Source of the DNA: Candidatus Omnitrophota bacterium
Lineage (GTDB): Bacteria; Omnitrophota; Gorgyraeia; Aquiviventales; Aquiviventaceae
Length of the DNA: 11,246 bases
Assembly (NCBI GenBank): GCA_016180605.1
Contig: JACPAW010000132.1
Span: 1-11,246 of the forward strand
Reading direction: 5' to 3'
Made by a program: the position numbers and the translations under genes. Below, in pieces: positions 6,760 through 11,246 of this stretch. Positions within the stretch are counted from its first letter, which is position 1, and every line of letters starts with the position of its first letter. A model generated the notes under the pieces. That model had not been told where the DNA came from and did not search any database. It worked only from the letters and a program-made list of their open reading frames with translations.

Positions 6760-8913
6760 TCAAGGGGCGTCCAGGAGTGCCGCAAGCTTGGTCAGATCGG
6801 TCGTTGGCAGATTGCAGACGTAGTTTTTGCAAACATAGGCTGTCGGTTTTCCTTGAAAAGGTTTTTGGGCCTGGATGAATGGAAGCAGCGCTTCGAGGGC
6901 GGGCGAACCATCCTTAGGTCGAAACGCTAAGACCGTGCGGGGAAGAAACCGCTCTTGGACAACTCGCAGCATCGCTTGAGTCTCTGGCATCGATTGAGTT
7001 GCCGCGATGACGATTTCCCGTGAAGGCCCAAACCAGAAATCAAGCGCGATTAAGAATTGGGGAAAGCCTTGCGGAAATTGGCCAACCGGAACTGAAAACG
7101 CTTGGAACTGTCGCTGGGCATAGTCCTTAAGCTCCGGATCCATTGTCAAAATACCCAGCCGGATGAGATTCAGTGCCGCCACGGAGTTGCCGGAAGGAAG
7201 AGCGCCGTCATAGAGTTCTTTCGTCTTGGCAATGAGCCGTTCGTTTTGTTCGCCGCTTAAGAAAAAACCGCCGTTCTGATGATCCCAGAAGAGCCGTACC
7301 ATCTCCTTCGTGAGGCGCTTGGCGAAGCTTAGCCATCGCACTTCAAACGTGGACTCATACAGGTCAAACAATCCCCAGCTCAGGAAAGCGTAATCATCGA
7401 GGAAAGCGGAAATCGCTGCCTCTCCATTTCGGTAGCGATGGAAAAGACGACCTTCATGCTGCAACCGTTTCAGCACAAAATCCGCCGCCTCCTCCGCTGC
7501 CTGCGCATAGCGCGGCTCATTAAGGGTCTTGGCTCCATAAGCCAGGGCCCCGATCATGAGGCCGTTCCAATCGGTAAGGATCTTATCGTCACGATAAGGC
7601 CTTAGGCGCTTTTCTCTGGCTGCAAGCAGCTTGGCACGAGATGCCTTCAGCCGCTGGCGCAGTTGCTCTAACGAAGCGCCTTGCTGTTTGGCGAATGCTT
7701 CAAGCGGTTGAGGTATGGAAAGAATGGTGGTTTTATTCTCGAAGTTGCCTTCAGGTCTTACCCCATAGAATCGGTTAAACAGTGCCGCATCGAGGGGATC
7801 CAAGATCTCTTCGATTTCCTTAAGCGTCCAGACATAGTACTCCCCTTCCTTGCCCACTTTTCCGGCATCTTCTGCAGAGCGGAAGGCGCCCTGGGGGTCT
7901 TGCATGTCTTCCAGCACATACTCAAAGATGTCCCGCGCAACTTCTGCGTAGCGGGATTTGCCGGTAACCTGGTAGGCTTCCAGGTAAGCTCGTGCCAGCA
8001 GCGCCTGATCGTAGAGCATCTTTTCAAAGTGCGGTACCAGCCATTGCGGATCCGTCGAGTAACGGTGGAAGCCACCGCCAAGATGGTCGTGAATTCCTCC
8101 TCGATCCATTGCATCCAGAGTAGCCTCAACCATGGCAAGCACCTTTGGATCTTTGTTCCGTGAATAGACTCTTAGGAGAAATGACAAACTATGACTTCTT
8201 GGAAATTTCGGTGCCGGTCCAAAGCCGCCATGCAGGGAATCATAATGCTCGGCAAATTGCGCTACCGCAGTATCGAGAATGGCAGCACTCAGTTGGGTTG
8301 AGGAAGGTGCTCCTGCGCTTGCCTGAATCGCTTGCGTCAAAGATTGGCTGGAATGGAGCAGTTCCGCACGCCGACTTTTCCAAGCCTGTGCCATGGAGTG
8401 CAAGATCGTCTTGAATCCTGGGTAGCCCCCCCGGTCCTCGGGTGGAAAATACGTGCCCCCCCAAAAAGGCTGGCCTTCAGGTGTCAGGAATACACTCATC
8501 GGCCAGCCACCGGACCCCGACATCGCTTGAACGGCTGCCATATACAGGGCATCGATGTCGGGGCGCTCCTCGCGATCCACCTTGATCGCCACGACGGTTT
8601 CCCTCATCAGTTGGGCGATTTCTGCGTTGTCGAAAGATTCTTGTTCCATGACATGGCACCAGTAGCAGGTGGAGTAACCAATGGATAGGAATACGGGTTT
8701 GTCTTCCCGTTTCGCTTTTGCAAAAGCTTCCTCATTCCAGGGATACCAATCGACGGGGTTGTGTGCATGCTGGAGAAGGTAGGGGCTCTTCTCGTGAATG
8801 AGCCGATTGGGACGTGGGCCATTGGAATCGGCTGGTAGAGGCTGCAAAGATTCAACGGAAGACATTGAAATTTTTCGAGAGTAAATGATTCCACCGAGAA
8901 CGAGCAAAACCAC
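6760..8913 (-). CDS. Thioredoxin-domain protein of the YyaL/SPATA20 (DUF255) family
   Basis: 717 residues, slightly longer than the usual 670-700. An N-terminal thioredoxin-like domain (about 36-200) has the family signatures SPYLLQHAHNPVDWYPW (43-59), the redox pair C83-Y-W-C86 followed by HVME, VDREERPDID (112-121) and GGWPMSVFLTP (135-145). A long alpha/alpha-barrel region resembling N-acylglucosamine 2-epimerases follows (for example PKFPRSHSL, LGGGFHRYSTDPQW and FEKMLYDQALLARAYLEA). Near the end AYVCKNYVCNLP gives a second cysteine pair common in this family. The biochemical role of the family is not established; a thiol-redox or sugar-related function is proposed from the domains. The start is uncertain. 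GTG at 8911-8913 has a GGGATAGGG stretch before it and adds a short hydrophobic N-terminus (VLLVLGGIIY). ATG at 8863-8865 starts nearer the conserved part but lacks a clear ribosome site. It follows a 534-base gap, so a promoter probably lies upstream. Confidence 0.93.
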   Translation of the reverse strand: MVLLVLGGIIYSRKISMSSVESLQPLPADSNGPRPNRLIHEKSPYLLQHAHNPVDWYPWNEEAFAKAKREDKPVFLSIGYSTCYWCHVMEQESFDNAEIAQLMRETVVAIKVDREERPDIDALYMAAVQAMSGSGGWPMSVFLTPEGQPFWGGTYFPPEDRGGYPGFKTILHSMAQAWKSRRAELLHSSQSLTQAIQASAGAPSSTQLSAAILDTAVAQFAEHYDSLHGGFGPAPKFPRSHSLSFLLRVYSRNKDPKVLAMVEATLDAMDRGGIHDHLGGGFHRYSTDPQWLVPHFEKMLYDQALLARAYLEAYQVTGKSRYAEVARDIFEYVLEDMQDPQGAFRSAEDAGKVGKEGEYYVWTLKEIEEILDPLDAALFNRFYGVRPEGNFENKTTILSIPQPLEAFAKQQGASLEQLRQRLKASRAKLLAAREKRLRPYRDDKILTDWNGLMIGALAYGAKTLNEPRYAQAAEEAADFVLKRLQHEGRLFHRYRNGEAAISAFLDDYAFLSWGLFDLYESTFEVRWLSFAKRLTKEMVRLFWDHQNGGFFLSGEQNERLIAKTKELYDGALPSGNSVAALNLIRLGILTMDPELKDYAQRQFQAFSVPVGQFPQGFPQFLIALDFWFGPSREIVIAATQSMPETQAMLRVVQERFLPRTVLAFRPKDGSPALEALLPFIQAQKPFQGKPTAYVCKNYVCNLPTTDLTKLAALLDAP

Positions 8914-8932
8914 CCCTATCCCTACTCTATAC

Positions 8933-9023
8933 CTAGTGCTTCGACCAGATTGTTTTTATGAATCGGGCTCAGCACTAGTGCCGAGCGGACCAATAGATCA
9001 ACTCAATCTAGTCGAGGCACTAG
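8933..9023. repeat. Imperfect inverted repeat with three GCACTAG motifs upstream of YyaL
   Basis: CTAGTGCTTCGAC (8933-8945) and GTCGAGGCACTAG (9011-9023) are inverted copies with 12 of 13 positions matching. After one mismatch six more pairs follow (AGATTG with CAATCT). Near the centre lies a perfect 10-base palindrome, GCACTAGTGC (8972-8981), flanked by GCTC and GAGC. The CTAG cores at 8933, 8975 and 9020 are 42 and 45 bases apart, about four helical turns. This could be a multi-site operator upstream of the YyaL start, or the remains of a small mobile element. The structure is visible; its function is inferred. Confidence 0.6.
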
Positions 9024-9193
9024 CAGAAATCATTTAAATGCTTGCACCTACTCTAAACAACAAAAGGCTTTTGCGCAAGTACGAGAAGTGAGTCACAAAA
9101 GCGATGTAACCCATTCCGGCCAGTTGGCGGGCACGGCGTTTGGCATATCGGTTTTCTCTCAATTGCCCTTTATGCTAAGCTATCAGACCTCAT

Positions 9194-9199
9194 TATAAT
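9194..9199 (+). promoter_or_regulatory. Perfect TATAAT -10 box just before the 47-codon plus-strand ORF
   Basis: TATAAT ends 5 bases before the ATG at 9205-9207, so transcription would start at or beside the start codon, the layout of leaderless genes. No good -35 hexamer is visible at 16-18 bases (TATGCT at 17), which weakens the call. Confidence 0.35.
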
Positions 9200-9204
9200 A
9201 ACCA

Positions 9205-9348
9205 ATGCGTACCCTTAGAACCCTGCATTTTTCACGCCCTATCTTGCGTCGCAAGATAGGATATTTTGGTTTTGCTCTGATCCTTTCCATGCACTCACTC
9301 TTTGCAGAACCCAAGCGCTCCTTTCACGAGCCCAGAGCCCATCCCTAA
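9205..9348 (+). CDS. Possible small signal-peptide-like ORF (47 aa), unrecognised
   Basis: This is the only plus-strand candidate I consider in the window. It reads MRTLRTLHFSRPILRRKIGY, then the hydrophobic run FGFALILSMHSLFA, then EPKRSFHEPRAHP and a TAA. A basic N-region, a hydrophobic core and a small-residue exit (LFA-EP) make a credible Sec signal peptide, leaving only about 13 residues. A perfect TATAAT sits 5 bases before the ATG, and there is no ribosome site, so expression would have to be leaderless. Two palindromes overlap it; the second contains its stop codon. The +1-shifted frame then stays open to a TGA at 9452-9454 (LYERKRAIAMQLEMDRIMAL...), so it may be the start of a small secreted protein broken by a frameshift. 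It may also be chance. Confidence 0.3.
   Translation: MRTLRTLHFSRPILRRKIGYFGFALILSMHSLFAEPKRSFHEPRAHP
9238..9260. repeat. 23-nt perfect palindrome
   Basis: CCTATCTTGCG and CGCAAGATAGG are exact inverted copies separated by one T. As RNA it would fold with about 9 pairs and a 5-base loop. On the plus strand it is followed by ATATTTTGGTTTT, moderately T-rich, so a weak terminator is possible. As DNA it is a good dimeric operator shape. It lies inside the 47-codon ORF. Confidence 0.75.
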
Positions 9349-9377
9349 ACCTCGCGCGAGGTGTAGGGATGGGCTCT
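9334..9377. repeat. 44-nt nested perfect inverted repeat downstream of the lipoprotein gene
   Basis: Outer arms AGAGCCCATCCCTA (9334-9347) and TAGGGATGGGCTCT (9364-9377) pair over all 14 bases. Between them, after one A and before one G, lies a second 14-base palindrome, ACCTCGCGCGAGGT (9349-9362). The whole folds into one long hairpin with a single mismatch. It begins 70 bases past the stop of the minus-strand lipoprotein gene, so it may end that transcript or protect its 3' end. It lacks a T-run on either strand, so it is not a standard intrinsic terminator. A dispersed REP-like element is the main alternative. Confidence 0.8.
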
Positions 9378-9447
9378 ATGAACGCAAGCGCGCCATCGCG
9401 ATGCAATTGGAAATGGACCGCATTATGGCATTGAAACGCTCCCTGTA

Positions 9448-10242
9448 TCAGTGACCATCCTCTTCAACCGCAACGACTTTGGCTTTCAATACGATCCCAG
9501 CACGGTTGGCGGTGTTGGCCGTGTCGATGACTTCTACGACATCCTGCCAATCTCCTAGTTCTGCCGGGGTAAAAAGAACTCGAATCACGCGCGTTCCATT
9601 CTGGGCGATATCCATGGCTGCAAAGGTTGAGGGAAACGTGATTTCGAAGTGCTGGTTACCCTTCAGCAGCCGCACGGAGGCAGTGCCATTTACCGCCGCT
9701 CCAGAATTACGAACGCGAAACTCAGCCTCTGTCGCAGGCCAGCCAAGCTGCCTTAAACCCCAGTCAATCGGCTGATTGGACTGAATCGGGCTGCTGCCTA
9801 AGGTAAAACTGCCCAGTGTCGTCGTGGGAACGTTCTCAAGGATAAAAGTACCCATAAACAATTGCCATACCCCTTCTCCACGCAAGTCCAATGCGGCAGC
9901 CTTGACACCACGCGTGAACATTCGCACTTCCTCAGGAAACGCACCTGCTGCAGTCGGTGCAAATTGGACTTGGACCGAGGGGCTTGCCTCTCCAGGACCG
10001 ATTGTTGGAGAACCAAACGCAGCGCTGTTGGCAATCGTGTAGGGCCTTTGTATCTGCAAGCCCAAAACCTCTGCATCGTCGCTATCATGGCGGTTAACCC
10101 AGCGTGCGGAAAGCAACGATGAGGCTGTTCCCACATAGACCTTGCCAAAGTTCAATGGTTGCGGTTCCGGCAGCAGTTTACATCCAGCTACGACGATAAG
10201 AAATGCCACCGCCCACGCGCGATACGTTCCCTGCTTCTGCAT
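9448..10242 (-). CDS. Lipoprotein with two ASH/choice-of-anchor-D-like domains
   Basis: 264 residues from the ATG at 10240-10242. The N-terminus MQKQGTYRAWAVAFLIVVAGC is a lipoprotein signal with lipobox VAGC, so C21 would be lipidated and the protein membrane-anchored in the envelope. Two Ig-like repeats follow. The first (about 28-125) has LNFGKVYVGT, VLGLQI, GPGEASPSVQVQFAPTAAG and LDLRGEGV. The second (about 150-256) has FRVRNSGA, RVLFTPAELGDW and GIVLKAKV. This is the pattern of ASPM/SPD-2/Hydin-like and choice-of-anchor-D domains, which are structural or binding modules without known catalysis. The frame opens at 10269, but GGAGGG at 10247-10252 favours the later ATG, which starts directly at the signal peptide. 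It lies 43 bases after the sulfatase-family gene and is probably co-transcribed with it. Its specific function is unknown. Confidence 0.88.
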   Translation of the reverse strand: MQKQGTYRAWAVAFLIVVAGCKLLPEPQPLNFGKVYVGTASSLLSARWVNRHDSDDAEVLGLQIQRPYTIANSAAFGSPTIGPGEASPSVQVQFAPTAAGAFPEEVRMFTRGVKAAALDLRGEGVWQLFMGTFILENVPTTTLGSFTLGSSPIQSNQPIDWGLRQLGWPATEAEFRVRNSGAAVNGTASVRLLKGNQHFEITFPSTFAAMDIAQNGTRVIRVLFTPAELGDWQDVVEVIDTANTANRAGIVLKAKVVAVEEDGH

Positions 10243-10246
10243 TTTT

Positions 10247-10252
10247 CCCTCC
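10247..10252 (-). promoter_or_regulatory. Ribosome binding site that decides the lipoprotein start
   Basis: GGAGGG on the minus strand lies 4 bases before the ATG at 10240-10242. It selects this start over the upstream frame opening at 10269, which would put nine charged or polar residues before the lipoprotein signal. Confidence 0.75.
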
Positions 10253-10285
10253 ACAGGATGACAGTCCATTAACGGGTTTGGAATT

Positions 10286-11246
10286 TTAATTTTGGAAGAC
10301 CTTATACTGCCGGGGATGCTTGTAAGTCGAAACGTAACTTATGTCTGGCAATAAGGGATAAGACGTTCCGAAATAGGCATTAAAGATCAAGCGAAAGGTA
10401 TTCACCGGAGATATGGAATCGTAGAGCAGACCCGCTTTTCCAGGAAGGTAATACGCATTCAGGATGGAGGTACGCTCGTTGAGCTGCTCTTGAGCATAAG
10501 CTTCGATCGACAACTCTCGATCGGGCCAAGTTGCAGCCGGGCCATGGTCGCCTTGCAGCACAATAACAGGAGGGGTCGCGGAGTGAGCAAGGAGAACTTC
10601 TAAAAGCTGTTTGAGGCGTCCGTTGAGAAAGAGCATCTGGTCGATATAGGCAGATTTTGGCTGCCATGGATTCGAGGGGGAATAGGTGATTTCTGGGATC
10701 TGACCGTTCCGAGTGAAGACATACGGCGGGTGCGGACAAACGATATGCGCAAACGTAAATTTTGGTCCTGGGATCAGGACGCTTTCTTCCAGCACTTTTA
10801 GCTGATAAAGCACCGATTTTTGTGCATCCACCTGGATAAACCGAGACTGGAATGTGAAGGCAGTGAGAGCCGTATTATGCAGCAGGGCTCGTGTAAACTC
10901 ATCCAGAGAATTTGGCCGAAAGTCGAGATCGGCGTAAACGTTGCCCGCCGTACTGTCCCATGTAGAGCTGATATGAATAAATCGATAACCCAGTTGTTTT
11001 AAGGACCGTGCCACCCGATTGCGTTGGATCAATCCAAAAATCGAGAAAACCCCTTCCGCATCATGCAAGCCATAGACTCTTCGCTTCGAGGGCTTACTCG
11101 GCGAGCGTAGATACGCCATGTTCAACGAGGAAGCAAGTGAAAGGTGTGTCTGCGTGTAATTGCTTCGGCTTTGGCGGGCAATACGGAAGCCGCGGCTCTG
11201 AAGGAACTCCAGGAATGACTCATTATCGAACCCGTAAAGTTGCCGG
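10286..11246 (-). CDS. Sulfatase-superfamily membrane enzyme (LTA synthase/phosphoethanolamine transferase-like), N-terminus cut by window edge
   Basis: 319 residues are visible, reading open to the right edge. The visible part starts LYGFDNESFLEFLQSRGF and then SNYTQTHLSLASSLNMAYL. That is the nucleophile region of alkaline-phosphatase-superfamily enzymes: the Thr of the QT pair stands where sulfatases carry formylglycine and phosphoethanolamine transferases carry Thr. FAHIVCPHPPYVF and GDHGPAATW supply later active-site and metal-binding His/Asp residues. Relatives with this layout usually have membrane helices before the catalytic domain, facing the periplasm or outside, and modify polysaccharides or lipids with phospho- or sulfo-groups. 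Those helices, if present, lie outside the window. The TTG at 11123-11125 is internal, since it would delete the nucleophile. The substrate is unknown. The lipoprotein gene follows 43 bases later. Confidence 0.88.
   Translation of the reverse strand, partial: RQLYGFDNESFLEFLQSRGFRIARQSRSNYTQTHLSLASSLNMAYLRSPSKPSKRRVYGLHDAEGVFSIFGLIQRNRVARSLKQLGYRFIHISSTWDSTAGNVYADLDFRPNSLDEFTRALLHNTALTAFTFQSRFIQVDAQKSVLYQLKVLEESVLIPGPKFTFAHIVCPHPPYVFTRNGQIPEITYSPSNPWQPKSAYIDQMLFLNGRLKQLLEVLLAHSATPPVIVLQGDHGPAATWPDRELSIEAYAQEQLNERTSILNAYYLPGKAGLLYDSISPVNTFRLIFNAYFGTSYPLLPDISYVSTYKHPRQYKVFQN

Larger units (their letters stand above)
8914..9447. other. Structured intergenic gap between lipoprotein and YyaL genes
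   Basis: 534 bases with no convincing long gene. It must hold the promoter of the YyaL gene and the transcript end of the lipoprotein gene. I see the CTAG motif cluster (8933-9023), a short palindromic patch CAAAAGGCTTTTG overlapping TTGCGCAA (9061-9078), a TATAAT box (9194-9199), a 47-codon plus-strand ORF (9205-9348) and two perfect inverted repeats (9238-9260 and 9334-9377). A weak minus-strand TTGTTT-N17-TTAAAT pair near 9055-9060 and 9032-9037 could be the YyaL promoter, but I would not rely on it. No tRNA-like fold or CRISPR repeat was seen. Confidence 0.7.

Noticed and set aside
7681..8163. Plus-strand open frame of 160 codons opposite YyaL
   Set aside because: It is the reverse complement of conserved alpha/alpha-barrel coding sequence and has no independent support.
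8921..9055. Direct repeats CCTACTCTA (8921-8929 and 9047-9055) as target duplication of a small mobile element
   Set aside because: The nearby inverted repeats do not abut the right-hand direct repeat (24-base gap), so the geometry of an insertion is not met; a chance 9-base repeat in 135 bases remains plausible.
9061..9078. CAAAAGGCTTTTG / TTGCGCAA palindromic patch
   Set aside because: The arms are only 4-6 bases and overlap each other; this is common by chance and does not make a stable hairpin.
10243..10269. Earlier start of the lipoprotein gene at 10269
   Set aside because: It would add nine residues (MDCHPVEGK) before a standard lipoprotein signal and would translate through the GGAGGG ribosome site.
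11123..11125. TTG as the start of the sulfatase-family gene
   Set aside because: The frame stays open to the window edge, and the residues before this codon contain the conserved SNYTQTHLSLASS nucleophile region.
1..11246. Defence system, CRISPR array, prophage or insertion sequence
   Set aside because: No transposase, integrase, nuclease, spacer-repeat periodicity or phage structural gene is visible; every long gene fits a cellular enzyme, channel or envelope family.

Overview
The window carries a run of genes that all lie on the minus strand, so transcription runs from high to low coordinates. It looks like bacterial DNA of moderate G+C (judged by eye, not counted), with clear GGAGG-type ribosome binding sites before most genes. 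The Sec signal peptide on the mannanase, the Cys-anchored lipoprotein and the Ig-like surface domains suggest a free-living, probably Gram-negative, heterotrophic bacterium. There is no rRNA, tRNA or other lineage marker, and I do not assign a phylum.

Layout in transcription order. (1) 11246-10242: a sulfatase-superfamily enzyme, cut at its N-terminus by the window edge, followed 43 bases later by a lipoprotein with two ASH/choice-of-anchor-D-like domains. (2) 9447-8914: a 534-base gap rich in inverted repeats. It holds a 44-nt nested palindrome, a 23-nt palindrome, a three-site CTAG-centred motif cluster, and on the plus strand a possible 47-codon signal-peptide-like ORF that starts just after a perfect TATAAT box. 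(3) 8913-6082: a YyaL/SPATA20-type thioredoxin-domain protein and an aquaporin-family channel. (4) 6004-3479: a large secreted modular GH5 beta-mannanase with a foreign beta-sandwich apparently inserted in its barrel, two Ig-like repeats and a C-terminal Ig-like domain. (5) 3429-1: a tight redox module of pirin, an NADPH-dependent FMN/quinone reductase, a seven-helix membrane protein of unknown function, and a type II NADH dehydrogenase cut by the left edge. Gaps in this module are 5 bases, a 4-base overlap and 15 bases.

The best-supported unit is the redox module: close spacing and an ATGA overlap imply co-transcription and translational coupling, and its members share a theme of flavin- and quinone-linked electron transfer and oxidant handling. 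YyaL, aquaporin and mannanase precede it on the same strand with gaps of 42, 77 and 49 bases, so one long transcript is possible, though the 77-base gap may hold a weak promoter. No known defence system, CRISPR array or integrated element is visible. The least ordinary parts are the domain insertion in the mannanase, the aquaporin lacking the selectivity-filter arginine, the uncharacterised membrane protein in the redox module, and the structured gap at 8914-9447.
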